A stretch of 20,649 nt of DNA from Actinomycetota bacterium (GTDB lineage: Bacteria; Actinomycetota; Actinomycetes; Nanopelagicales; Nanopelagicaceae): positions 1 to 20,649 of the forward strand of contig WLNK01000008.1 in the NCBI GenBank assembly GCA_009699795.1. The letters are read 5' to 3'. How positions within the stretch are numbered: position 1 is the first letter of the stretch; every line of letters begins with the position of its first letter. Of this stretch, positions 7,499 to 14,157 are shown one piece after another. The notes beneath the pieces were generated by a model. It searched no databases. It was given only the letters and a program-made list of their open reading frames with translations, and was not told the DNA's origin. A program made the translations under genes and the position numbers.

Positions 7499-8585
7499 AT
7501 CACTTTCGCCAATCGTTATAACTGCCATTGCGGATTCAGATTTCGAAGGCTTCGTAGCTAGCACTCTTTACAGTCAAGGATGGAGCGTTTCTTTTCGCGC
7601 GCTAAGCACAGAGTCACTGAAGGAATTTATTAATTCAAATCCAAGTACAGATGCGATTCTAATCTTTTCTCCGGATCTTCCGGGCATATCGCAAGAAATA
7701 CTAAATTCGTTAAAACCTCTACTTCATCGAATTCTTGGCTTTGCAACTGCCAGTGGATTGGAGAATAAATTTTTCGATGTCACATCCAGACCAAAGGGCC
7801 CATTAGATTTGCTTGAAGCAATCCGAGGAAATATTCGAGCCCCCATGGTGCGCTCTCCTCAAGTTCGGGCAGTGAAAACTAAGCGAGCCGAAATTATTGC
7901 TTTTGGATCCCTTGGAAACGGAAGTGGATGTACAACTATTGCAATAAATTTCGCATTTGAACTGGCCCATCTTGGTAAGAAAGTTCTTTTAATAGATGCA
8001 AATCATTCGGCGCCGGCAATTGCGATTCTCTTGGACAAAAGAAATCTTAATTCACCCGAATCATGGAAGCAGATAAGTGAGAATATTTACAGTATTGAAA
8101 TAACTCACGAAAATCTTGAAATGATTGCCTTGAAGCTAATCGACGCCGTGCAAGATTTCGATTGCATTGTTGTTGATCTTGGTTCGGTTATGTATCTGAG
8201 GAATATCTTGATTGATCGGAGGTGGAGCGCTCAGATCGCGATGTGGTGTTGTAATTCCGCCGATCAGTTAAACATAGTTACTGGACCGGGACTTCTGACT
8301 CAACACCGACTTCGCCAATTTATTGGCACGCTGGGAAAGATTTCGATATCAGCCAAAATCGGATTTCTCTTCAATGGCAAAGTTAGAAATAGAAAGGGAG
8401 AAAGAGAAGAAGAGCTCTTCATGGCAGCCGTTACTCCTTTACGCTCGGAATTTCTCTATGTTTTGCCTGATGATTTTCGGGGAGTTGCTGCAGCCCAAAA
8501 TGAACAAAAACCTTTAGGAGAGGTCAACGAACGAGGCTCATTACGTAAGGCGATAGTCGAAATTGTGAGCGAGAGAGTTAGCTAA
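7491..8585 (+). CDS. CpaE/TadZ-like protein with pseudo-receiver and degenerate MinD-type P-loop
   Basis: About 364 residues. The N-terminal 120 or so have an alpha/beta pattern like the atypical receiver domain of CpaE/TadZ. A ParA/MinD-type domain follows. Its P-loop (about 139-149) reads GSLGNGSGCTT: the deviant-Walker lysine is G142 and the invariant GKT lysine is C147. The following strand VLLIDANHSAP and a Walker B-like IVVDLG are kept. Loss of these lysines is known in the CpaE/TadZ and Rv3660c-like branches, so it may bind ATP weakly or not at all. The proposed GTG start overlaps the SAF gene by eight bases; TTG at 7479, with AGGA ten bases upstream, is an alternative. Related proteins set the position of pili or septa; the role here is unknown. 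Confidence 0.7.
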   Translation: MDKSLSPIVITAIADSDFEGFVASTLYSQGWSVSFRALSTESLKEFINSNPSTDAILIFSPDLPGISQEILNSLKPLLHRILGFATASGLENKFFDVTSRPKGPLDLLEAIRGNIRAPMVRSPQVRAVKTKRAEIIAFGSLGNGSGCTTIAINFAFELAHLGKKVLLIDANHSAPAIAILLDKRNLNSPESWKQISENIYSIEITHENLEMIALKLIDAVQDFDCIVVDLGSVMYLRNILIDRRWSAQIAMWCCNSADQLNIVTGPGLLTQHRLRQFIGTLGKISISAKIGFLFNGKVRNRKGEREEELFMAAVTPLRSEFLYVLPDDFRGVAAAQNEQKPLGEVNERGSLRKAIVEIVSERVS

Positions 8586-8592
8586 TCTCTTA

Positions 8593-8598
8593 TACGCT
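8593..8598 (+). promoter_or_regulatory. Possible -10 element upstream of the DUF6912 gene
   Basis: TACGCT fits TANNNT and lies eight bases before the ATG at 8607. A second match, TAATCT at 8583-8588, begins with the stop codon of the preceding gene and would give a short leader instead. No ribosome binding site is seen near 8607. The two are alternatives. Confidence 0.35.
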
Positions 8599-8606
8599 TA
8601 GCAACT

Positions 8607-8990
8607 ATGCGTGGGTACATTTCGATTACAGCCAATGAGTTACATGATTGGCTCAAACAAGGAAGCGCTGTACTCGAAAACTTATATGCGCCGACTGCAG
8701 ATTTTGTTGCGGAGAATTCAGATTTAGATGAAGAGGAACTTGAATTTACTCTCTCAATGCTTGCAGCCCAAGATTCTCTTGCTGATGAATCAGAGAAATT
8801 TCCGCTGGTTGCTGCTCTTGAAGTACCTAGTGCGCTAATCGCATCATCTTCTGAGGGAGTAATCACTCTCAAAGAAAGTGCTGCATGGTCGAGTGTTGAA
8901 TGTGTTTTTCTAGTCGAAGATGGCGGCGAAGAACTTACTTGGTATGCAACTCAAGAAGTTGAAGATCAACTTAAGAATTGGCTTTCTTAG
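8607..8990 (+). CDS. DUF6912-family protein (function unknown)
   Basis: Small, acidic, soluble protein of 127 residues with no membrane segment. It shows the two landmarks I recall for an uncharacterised actinobacterial family (DUF6912): an acidic LDEEELEFTLSMLAAQDSL helix (about 45-63) and a C-terminal LTWYATQEVEDQL. In other Actinobacteria members are found near the pdtaS/whiB1 region, as here. It lies 21 bases after the CpaE-like gene, and the ribosome binding site of the following kinase overlaps its stop codon, so it may be read with either neighbour. The family number is from memory; no function can be stated. Confidence 0.72.
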   Translation: MRGYISITANELHDWLKQGSAVLENLYAPTADFVAENSDLDEEELEFTLSMLAAQDSLADESEKFPLVAALEVPSALIASSSEGVITLKESAAWSSVECVFLVEDGGEELTWYATQEVEDQLKNWLS

Positions 8991-8993
8991 GAA
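8989..8993 (+). promoter_or_regulatory. Ribosome binding site deciding the start of the pdtaS-like gene
   Basis: AGGAA overlaps the DUF6912 stop codon and stands five bases before the ATG at 8999. It favours that ATG over the in-frame TTG at 8978, which lies inside the previous gene. Confidence 0.65.
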
Positions 8994-8998
8994 TCGCG

Positions 8999-10468
8999 AT
9001 GCCAAATATTGAGGAATATATCGAGAGCAAGAGTCCGCTTTCTACCGACCAAGTTCATCGTCTTCGAGAGCTTGTTGCTGATTGGCAACTTTTAGCTGAT
9101 CTTTCATTTGCAGATTTAATACTGTGGGTTCCGCTCCGTAAAGATTTTAAGAGTTGGCCAACTGGGTATGTAGCAGTTGCCCATATTCGCCCAACAACAT
9201 CAGCTACCGTCTTTGCTAACGATGTAATTGGAGACGAAATTTCTTGGGGATCAAGGCCTCGCATCGATGAAGCCTTATCGAAAGCAGAGATTGTTAGAGA
9301 TACCGAACCCGAAAAAATTGGTGACCTCATGATTAAAGAGGAAACCATCCCTGTTATTTTTGAAGGGCATGTAATTGCCGTAATTTCTCGCCATCGAGAT
9401 TCAGAGTTAATGCGTCAGCCAAGTCGCCTTGAATTGAATTACCGTCAAATTGCGCATGATTTATATCGGATGGTCTCTGAAGGAACTTTTCCTTACGCTG
9501 ATGCAAATTCACTTTTTGATCCTGCAGTTCGTGTAGGAGATGGATTAATTCGTTTGGATGTATCAGGCGTAGTTTCCTACGCAAGTCCAAATGCGCGCTC
9601 GGCATTTAGCAGAATGGGATGGACTAATGAACTTGAAGGTTTTGCACTTGGAGAGATAGCAAGAAGTGTTGCAACTTCTAGCCATGAAGCGCAAGAAGAG
9701 GGAATTGAAGTTGGGTTAAGTGGAAAAGCGTTACGAAGAGTTGAGATTGAAAACTCAGGAGGAACGATTGAATTCCTAGTGCTTCCACTTATCGCCGGAG
9801 AAGATCGAGTCGGAGCAATTGTTTTGCTTCAAAACGTCACTGAATTGCGCAGGCGTGAGAGAGAACTTGTCACTAAGGATGCAACAATTCGAGAGATTCA
9901 CCACCGAGTCAAAAATAATTTGCAGACCGTTTCAGCCCTTCTTAGACTTCAAGCCAGACGCATTGAAGATCCATCGGCGAGTGCGGCACTTGAAGAAGCT
10001 GTACGGCGTATCGCTTCAATTGCCCTTGTTCACGAAACACTTTCCAGTGGTACTCAAACTTCGGTGGAGTTTGATGACGTATTAGACCGATTAGTCACAC
10101 ATGCTCTCGAGCTCAGTCCGCGAATGGGTCAACTAAGTATTGAAAGATCTGGAGAACTTGGTCAGCTCGACTCTCGCATCGCAACGCCTTTAGCGTTAGT
10201 TATCACAGAGCTGATTCATAACGCACTAGAACATGGTTTAGCTGAAAGCGGATCACATTTAAATATTGAGTTAAGCCGAGTGGGAAATTTAGCAACGATC
10301 ACAATTGCTGATGATGGGGTTGGGTTGCCTAAAGGTTTTAGTTTGGTCGAATCTTCAAATCTTGGATTGCAAATTGTTCGGACACTTACCGAAAACGAAC
10401 TTCGAGGTGAGATTGTTTTACAGAATTCAAACCAAGGAACCGAAGCAATTCTTCGTTTTCCGCTTTAA
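8999..10468 (+). CDS. pdtaS: Sensor histidine kinase, PdtaS type (HisKA_2 family)
   Basis: Cytosolic sensor kinase of 489 residues. Mycobacterial PdtaS phosphorylates the RNA-binding ANTAR regulator PdtaR; no pdtaR is in this window. Domain order: an N-terminal GAF-like domain (about 1-155), a PAS domain (about 180-285), and a HisKA_2 phosphoacceptor region with the HH pair at 301-302 in IREIHHRVKNNLQT followed by LLRLQARR. The HATPase has N408 in ELIHNALEHGL, the G1 box DDGVGLP (438-444) and the G2 region NLGLQIV (454-460). No transmembrane segment is present, as in PdtaS. The catalytic boxes appear intact. It is convergent with whiB1 with a single base between the two stop codons, the same pairing as in mycobacteria (Rv3219/Rv3220c). 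Confidence 0.88.
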   Translation: MPNIEEYIESKSPLSTDQVHRLRELVADWQLLADLSFADLILWVPLRKDFKSWPTGYVAVAHIRPTTSATVFANDVIGDEISWGSRPRIDEALSKAEIVRDTEPEKIGDLMIKEETIPVIFEGHVIAVISRHRDSELMRQPSRLELNYRQIAHDLYRMVSEGTFPYADANSLFDPAVRVGDGLIRLDVSGVVSYASPNARSAFSRMGWTNELEGFALGEIARSVATSSHEAQEEGIEVGLSGKALRRVEIENSGGTIEFLVLPLIAGEDRVGAIVLLQNVTELRRRERELVTKDATIREIHHRVKNNLQTVSALLRLQARRIEDPSASAALEEAVRRIASIALVHETLSSGTQTSVEFDDVLDRLVTHALELSPRMGQLSIERSGELGQLDSRIATPLALVITELIHNALEHGLAESGSHLNIELSRVGNLATITIADDGVGLPKGFSLVESSNLGLQIVRTLTENELRGEIVLQNSNQGTEAILRFPL

Positions 10469-10469
10469 A

Positions 10470-10739
10470 TTAAATACTGTTGTTTTGTTCCATCATTCGA
10501 GCACGATTACGTGCGGCGCGACGCTTAAGTGCACGACGCTCATCTTCTGAAAGTCCGCCCCAAACTCCAGCATCTTGACCGCTCTCAAGTGCCCATGCAA
10601 GACATGCATCTTTTACAACGCAGCGATTACAAACCTTTTTTGCTTCTTCGATTTGTGTGATTGCCGGTCCAGTGTTTCCAACTGGAAAGAAGAGCTCTGG
10701 ATCTTCTTCGCGGCATGCAGATTGATGTCGCCAGTCCAT
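10470..10739 (-). CDS. whiB1: WhiB1-type iron-sulfur transcription factor
   Basis: Small Wbl-family regulator of 89 residues that binds a [4Fe-4S] cluster through four cysteines: C9, C37, C40 and C46. WhiB1 of mycobacteria is essential, reacts with nitric oxide and binds the primary sigma factor. Characteristic features are the N-terminal DWRHQSACREEDPELFFPVG, the CNRC motif, the GVWGG turn (58-62) and a basic tail with RRALKRRAARNRAR. The sequence is very close to mycobacterial WhiB1 as I recall it. GGAG nine bases upstream of the ATG is a possible ribosome binding site. The upstream region to 10926 is long for this window and carries palindromes and repeats, implying regulation. The 3' end abuts the convergent pdtaS-like gene. 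Confidence 0.95.
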   Translation of the reverse strand: MDWRHQSACREEDPELFFPVGNTGPAITQIEEAKKVCNRCVVKDACLAWALESGQDAGVWGGLSEDERRALKRRAARNRARMMEQNNSI

Positions 10740-10757
10740 GACTCATTGCTCCGTTCC

Positions 10758-10770
10758 CAGATTTAATCTG
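10758..10770. promoter_or_regulatory. Palindrome upstream of whiB1
   Basis: A perfect 13-base odd palindrome, CAGATT-T-AATCTG, lies 18-30 bases before the whiB1 start codon. Its position suits an operator or a structure in the transcript leader. No known binding motif is recognised. Confidence 0.45.
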
Positions 10771-10803
10771 CGATGTTCGGCCAAATTGATCGAAAATGTT
10801 TAC

Positions 10804-10867
10804 ACGCACTAATGCGTAGGAGTTAATTCTCTCGTTAATTCATCAGTTAAACAAGGATGTACGTTAA
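10804..10867. repeat. whiB1 upstream region: inverted repeat plus GTTAA repeats with 12-base spacing
   Basis: The inverted repeat ACGCA-CTAA-TGCGT (10804-10817) is followed by GTTAA at 10822, 10834 and 10846, exactly 12 bases apart, with the first two extended to GTTAATTC. A fourth GTTAA stands at 10863. Directly repeated sites spaced about one helical turn are typical of OmpR-family regulators. The rest of the 187-base spacer between whiB1 and the tRNA contains no gene that I can see. Confidence 0.5.
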
Positions 10868-10926
10868 AAGATTTTGCATAACGAGGTGATTTACTCCACT
10901 TATCGATGGTCACTGATGGTTATTAG

Positions 10927-11001
10927 TGGTGCCCCCGACAGGATTTGAACCTGTGCACCGGCCTCCGGAGGGCCGTGCTCTATCCCCTGAGCTACGGGGG
11001 C
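10927..11001 (-). tRNA. tRNA-Arg (anticodon CCG)
   Basis: On the minus strand a full cloverleaf can be drawn: acceptor stem GCCCCCG / CGGGGGC, D stem GCTC / GAGC, anticodon stem CGGCC / GGCCG with loop CTCCGGA (anticodon CCG, reading CGG arginine codons), a four-base variable loop, and T arm ACAGG-TTCAAAT-CCTGT. The discriminator is A, and the CCA tail is encoded (10927-10929). Total length is 75 bases with CCA. Confidence 0.96.
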
Positions 11002-11046
11002 TCTTGAGTAAGCCAAGGTTATCCAAGAAGTGCGAGAATTCCTTAC

Positions 11047-11559
11047 ATGAGTCGAGAGCGTGCATATTTTGCGACAGGTTGTTTCTGGGGAGCAGAGCGC
11101 AGATTTTGGAAACTCGAAGGAGTGACTGCGACAAGTGTTGGATATATGGGTGGCACAACTGCAAATCCAAGTTATGAAGAGGTGTGCACTGGAAAAACTG
11201 GCCATGCAGAAATGGTCTTTATCGAATTTGAACCATCAAAAATCTCTTACGAAAGACTCCTAAAAGAATTTTGGGAGATGCATGATCCAACATCTCTTAA
11301 TCAACAAGGCGGAGATATCGGTACGCAATATCGCAGTGCGATTTATACGACAACACCAGAACAAGAGAAAGTTGCAGCTTTGAGTTGCCAGGTATACCAA
11401 AAGGCTTTGGATGGCGAGGGCCTTGGGAAGATTGTTACTGAAATTAAGAGTGACAATGGCATTGAGTACTACATAGCTGAGGAGTATCACCAAAAGTATC
11501 TTGCCAAGAATCCAAATGGTTATGACTGCCATTCCAGCACTGGTGTCACATACCCATGA
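11047..11559 (+). CDS. msrA: Peptide methionine (S)-S-oxide reductase MsrA
   Basis: Reduces the S form of methionine sulfoxide, free or in proteins, using thioredoxin. The catalytic C12 stands in the family GCFWG motif; VGYMGG, the TGHAEMVFIEFEP region and RSAIYTT are also typical. A resolving cysteine, C161, lies in the C-terminal GYDCHSSTGV. The length of 170 residues is normal and there is no signal peptide, so it acts in the cytoplasm. The stop codon overlaps the msrB start as ATGA, so the two reductases are made together. No clear promoter or ribosome binding site stands before the ATG; an AGAATT hexamer six bases upstream is only a poor -10 match. Confidence 0.96.
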   Translation: MSRERAYFATGCFWGAERRFWKLEGVTATSVGYMGGTTANPSYEEVCTGKTGHAEMVFIEFEPSKISYERLLKEFWEMHDPTSLNQQGGDIGTQYRSAIYTTTPEQEKVAALSCQVYQKALDGEGLGKIVTEIKSDNGIEYYIAEEYHQKYLAKNPNGYDCHSSTGVTYP

Positions 11560-11975
11560 GTAAAGAGTATTTCGACAACGCCGAATTAGAAAAAATCCTC
11601 GATCCGCTCTCGTATCAAGTTTTACGCCACGGAGCTACAGAAAGACCCTTTACTGGTAAATACAACGACACCGATACGGTTGGAGTTTACAAATGTAAAG
11701 TCTGTGCCACCGAGTTATTTAGAAGTGAAAATAAGTTTCATTCTGGATGTGGGTGGCCAAGTTTCTATCAGCCTTCAACTTCAGATGCTGTTTTGCTCAT
11801 TGAAGACCGTTCGTTAGCACCAAGAATTAGAACAGAGGTTCGCTGTGCAAAATGCGATTCTCACCTAGGACACGTATTTGAAGGTGAGGGTTACGACGTA
11901 CCTACAGATCAGCGTTGGTGTATTAACTCAGTATCCCTTGTACTTGAGCCAAAAAATGAAATACTCAATCCGTGA
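11556..11975 (+). CDS. msrB: Peptide methionine (R)-S-oxide reductase MsrB
   Basis: Reduces the R form of methionine sulfoxide, complementing MsrA. Four zinc ligands are present as two CxxC pairs (C47/C50 and C97/C100). The catalytic C122 lies in RWCINSVSL and a likely resolving C65 in SGCGWPSFY. The DSHLGHVFEG motif is intact. At 139 residues it is a standard single-domain MsrB. It overlaps msrA by four bases and is followed after nine bases by the aminotransferase gene, making a three-gene operon likely. Confidence 0.96.
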   Translation: MSKEYFDNAELEKILDPLSYQVLRHGATERPFTGKYNDTDTVGVYKCKVCATELFRSENKFHSGCGWPSFYQPSTSDAVLLIEDRSLAPRIRTEVRCAKCDSHLGHVFEGEGYDVPTDQRWCINSVSLVLEPKNEILNP

Positions 11976-11984
11976 GGAAAAAGT

Positions 11985-13157
11985 ATGAGTGACAAAAAAG
12001 TTGCTGCCCCATCACTTGCAGAACTTCAAACTCACCACAGTGAAAAGTGGCGGGCTTTCCCAAAGGATGTTCTACCGTTCCCAGTCGCTGAAATGGATTT
12101 TCCTGTTGCAGAACCAATTCGCGAAGTGCTCAAGGAGATGGTCAATGGATCTGATCTTGGATATTTAGGAAATATTCCAGAGATGGGATCCGCATTTGCT
12201 GGTTTTGCTAAGCGCAGATGGGGATGGGAAGTGAATCCACTTCAAGTTCGCATCGGAACCGATGTTGGTGTTGCAGTTGTTGAATTAATTCGCATCTTTA
12301 TGAAACCAGGAGAAAAGATCTTGGTGAGCTCTCCGGTGTATCAGAATTTCTATACCTGGATTAATGAAACTGGAATCGAAAAGGTCGATGTTCCATTCAT
12401 AGAGAACGATTTGGAAGCTGACGGTTCGGGTTGGTCGATTGATTGGGCCGGTATTGAGAAGGCTTACAAGTCCGGGATTAAAGTGCACCTCTTATGTAAT
12501 CCGCACAATCCACTTGGAAAGGTCTATTCAAAATCTGATTTATTAAGAATTGCAGACTTGGCCAAAGAAAACGGTGTCGTAGTGATCTCAGATGAGATTC
12601 ATGCACCGCTAACTTATGGGCAAACACCATTCACACCATTTCTCTCGTTGGGAAAGAGCGCCGAAGAGGTAGCAGTATGCGTTACATCGGCAAGCAAAGG
12701 TTGGAATATAGCTGGCCTTAAATGCGCAATTATCATTTCGCAAAACGAAAAAATGGATGAAAAATTAAAGGAGTTGCCACCCGCCCTTCATTACCGAGCG
12801 TCTCTGCTTGGCGCATTTGCCAGCGTTGCGGCTTTTGAGAGCGGTGTAGTTTGGTTGGACTCAGTGTTGAAAAATCTAGATGAGAACCGAAAGCTCATCG
12901 CTGACTTAATCAACTCTTCAATTCCTGCGATTGGATATCGCCAACCACACAGCACATACCTTGCCTGGTTTGATCTAACAAAGTTAAATCTGGGCGAAAA
13001 GCCAACAGAAGTGATTTTGGAAAAAACTAAAGTTGCCCTAAATCCGGGGGAGATCTATGGTCCTGGATTTACAGGTTTTGCCAGATTCAACTTCGCAACC
13101 AGCCCAGAGTTAATTACAGAGGCCTTCAAAAGGCTATCCAAGTTGGCAAACACGTAG
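11985..13157 (+). CDS. PLP-dependent aminotransferase, PatB/MalY type (probable C-S beta-lyase)
   Basis: Fold-type I PLP enzyme of 390 residues. The MalY/PatB subgroup mostly cleaves the C-S bond of cystathionine, giving homocysteine, pyruvate and ammonia. Subgroup features are the N-terminal LPFPVAEMDFPVAEPI segment, CNPHNPLGKVYS, the SDEIHAPL motif with D203 contacting the PLP nitrogen, and the Schiff-base lysine K238 in SASKGWNIAGLK. A GAGGA ribosome binding site (11974-11978) lies six bases before the ATG and overlaps the msrB stop codon. Pairing with msrAB suggests a role in methionine and sulfur amino acid supply, but exact substrate is inferred from family only. A hairpin with a T-run follows the gene. 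Confidence 0.88.
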   Translation: MSDKKVAAPSLAELQTHHSEKWRAFPKDVLPFPVAEMDFPVAEPIREVLKEMVNGSDLGYLGNIPEMGSAFAGFAKRRWGWEVNPLQVRIGTDVGVAVVELIRIFMKPGEKILVSSPVYQNFYTWINETGIEKVDVPFIENDLEADGSGWSIDWAGIEKAYKSGIKVHLLCNPHNPLGKVYSKSDLLRIADLAKENGVVVISDEIHAPLTYGQTPFTPFLSLGKSAEEVAVCVTSASKGWNIAGLKCAIIISQNEKMDEKLKELPPALHYRASLLGAFASVAAFESGVVWLDSVLKNLDENRKLIADLINSSIPAIGYRQPHSTYLAWFDLTKLNLGEKPTEVILEKTKVALNPGEIYGPGFTGFARFNFATSPELITEAFKRLSKLANT

Positions 13158-13173
13158 GTTTATCAGATGCAAT

Positions 13174-13196
13174 CTCTCGAAAAGAGAGTATTTTTA
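13174..13196 (+). terminator. Probable intrinsic terminator after the aminotransferase gene
   Basis: Stem CTCTC/GAGAG with a five-base GAAAA loop, followed by TATTTTTA. The stem is only 5 bp. The same T-rich stretch supplies the predicted -10 element of the next gene, so terminator and promoter overlap. Confidence 0.5.
13189..13194 (+). promoter_or_regulatory. Predicted -10 element for a leaderless transcript (48-residue peptide gene)
   Basis: TATTTT fits TANNNT and stands six bases before the ATG at 13201. It lies in the T-run of the preceding terminator. No -35 box or ribosome binding site is clear. Confidence 0.45.
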
Positions 13197-13200
13197 TCTC

Positions 13201-13347
13201 ATGAAAACAATCCGCAGACTACTCGGAGCATTTGCTGTTATCGCAATTGCTTTTCGAGCTGTTGGGTCTTTTCTCTCTTGGATTGAAAAGCAAGATGAAA
13301 GTCCTGCGGATGCTTGGATAGATGAAGATGAATTTGAAGAAGCTTAA
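13201..13347 (+). CDS. Small single-pass membrane peptide (48 residues, hypothetical)
   Basis: A short open frame that gene finders may miss. It has a basic N terminus (MKTIRRLL), one hydrophobic segment at about 7-26 and an acidic C-terminal tail ending DEDEFEEA. This is a plausible inner-membrane peptide with the tail in the cytoplasm by the positive-inside rule. Support for its reality is the predicted leaderless start, the lack of any competing frame, and a stop codon directly followed by the GTG start of the next gene (TAAGTG), which suggests coupled translation. I do not recognise the family. Confidence 0.6.
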   Translation: MKTIRRLLGAFAVIAIAFRAVGSFLSWIEKQDESPADAWIDEDEFEEA

Positions 13348-13731
13348 GTGAGTTCAAACTCTTACATTGCGGGATCTTGCAATATTGGCAAAGGTGAAAT
13401 TCGTCGCCGTCAAATAGTGGCTCTCATTGGACTTGTTCTATCTATTCTCGCAATTCTTGGTTTCATTGCAACCAGTGCGCCGGCAGCATCAAGAATTTCA
13501 ATATTTGCACCCTTTGCAGTTACCTTCATTGGCTGGGTTCAATCTCGTAAGAAATTCTGCTTAGCATATGGCTTTATGGGAACTTTTAATTTTGGAAAAC
13601 TTGGCGACTTGTCTCGTGTTGCTGATCCAGTCTCAAAGTCTGCAGATCGCAAGACTGCTCTGAAAATTTTGGCCGAGGCGCTACTTTATGCAGCGATTGC
13701 CACCGCTGTCGTAGCGGCCATTCCCCTATAA
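13348..13731 (+). CDS. Small conserved membrane protein (function unknown)
   Basis: 127 residues with two adjoining hydrophobic segments (about 22-43 and 48-64) and a third near the C terminus (about 107-126). Between them lies a conserved-looking loop with FCLAYGFMGTFNFGKLGD. The N-terminal SCNIGKGEIRRRQ and this loop, each with one cysteine, resemble a small unnamed membrane family I have seen in Actinobacteria. The GTG start follows directly after the stop of the upstream peptide gene, and a GAAGAA stretch near the end of that gene could act as ribosome binding site. No function can be assigned. Confidence 0.65.
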   Translation: MSSNSYIAGSCNIGKGEIRRRQIVALIGLVLSILAILGFIATSAPAASRISIFAPFAVTFIGWVQSRKKFCLAYGFMGTFNFGKLGDLSRVADPVSKSADRKTALKILAEALLYAAIATAVVAAIPL

Positions 13732-13798
13732 AAACTTCCAAAGTCATCTTACATTGACTGGCAAGTAGTGCCATTCTTGAGTCACGCACTTTGAAAAT

Positions 13799-13803
13799 GG
13801 GGG
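13799..13803 (+). promoter_or_regulatory. Ribosome binding site of hpf
   Basis: GGGGG, the core of an ATGGGGGAAA stretch, lies six bases before the ATG at 13810. A TTGACT at 13754-13759 could be the -35 box of its promoter, with TTGAGT 17 bases further as a weak -10. Confidence 0.55.
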
Positions 13804-13809
13804 AAATCT

Positions 13810-14157
13810 ATGAAGATCGTTTTTCACATCCGCCACGCAGATTTGGCAGAAGATTTTAAAAAAATTGCCGAAGAGAAATTAGCGTCCATGGATAGATTTA
13901 GTGTTGTCATCGATCGCGTTGAAGTTGAAATTTTGCATGAAGCAAACCCACGACAAGGAAAACACTCTCATAAAGTTATTCTTACATCACACGGTTCAGG
14001 TCCACTTATGCGCGCCGAGTCCGCAGAATTTAATGACCTAGCAGCATTTGATGCAGCGATTAAAAACTTTGAACTACAGATACGAAAGCATCATGAAAAA
14101 TCCAAGAGTCGCAGTAGAGAAACCCTTCGCCATAAGCCCGTTTTGATTATCGACTAA
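13810..14157 (+). CDS. hpf: Ribosome hibernation promoting factor, short form
   Basis: S30AE-family protein that binds the 30S subunit and stalls idle ribosomes. The 115 residues cover the beta-alpha-beta-beta-beta-alpha ribosome-binding domain, with the HEANPRQGK stretch (43-51) that matches actinobacterial HPF and an alpha helix with DAAIKNFELQIRKH. The C-terminal dimerisation domain of long HPF, usual in Actinobacteria and needed for 100S dimers made by HPF alone, is missing: the frame ends normally after a basic linker. Either the gene is a natural short form or a C-terminal domain was lost. In relatives hpf stands between comF and secA; here it lies about 10 kb away. Its stop overlaps that of terC. 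Confidence 0.87.
   Translation: MKIVFHIRHADLAEDFKKIAEEKLASMDRFSVVIDRVEVEILHEANPRQGKHSHKVILTSHGSGPLMRAESAEFNDLAAFDAAIKNFELQIRKHHEKSKSRSRETLRHKPVLIID

Noticed and set aside
8978..8998. TTG at 8978 as start of the sensor kinase
   Set aside because: It lies inside the DUF6912 gene with no ribosome binding site; AGGAA correctly spaced before the ATG at 8999 is much better.
10896..10929. Imperfect inverted repeat CCACTTAT / ATTAGTGG ending in the tRNA CCA tail, as a tRNA terminator
   Set aside because: The loop is 18 bases, the stem has a mismatch, there is no T-run on the minus strand, and half of it is tRNA sequence.
10926..11177. Open frames on both strands across the tRNA with a protein-like start (plus-strand GFEPVHRPPEGRALSPELRG, and minus-strand counterparts)
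   Set aside because: These are the well-known false translations of a tRNA gene; the cloverleaf explains the sequence and msrA covers the rest.
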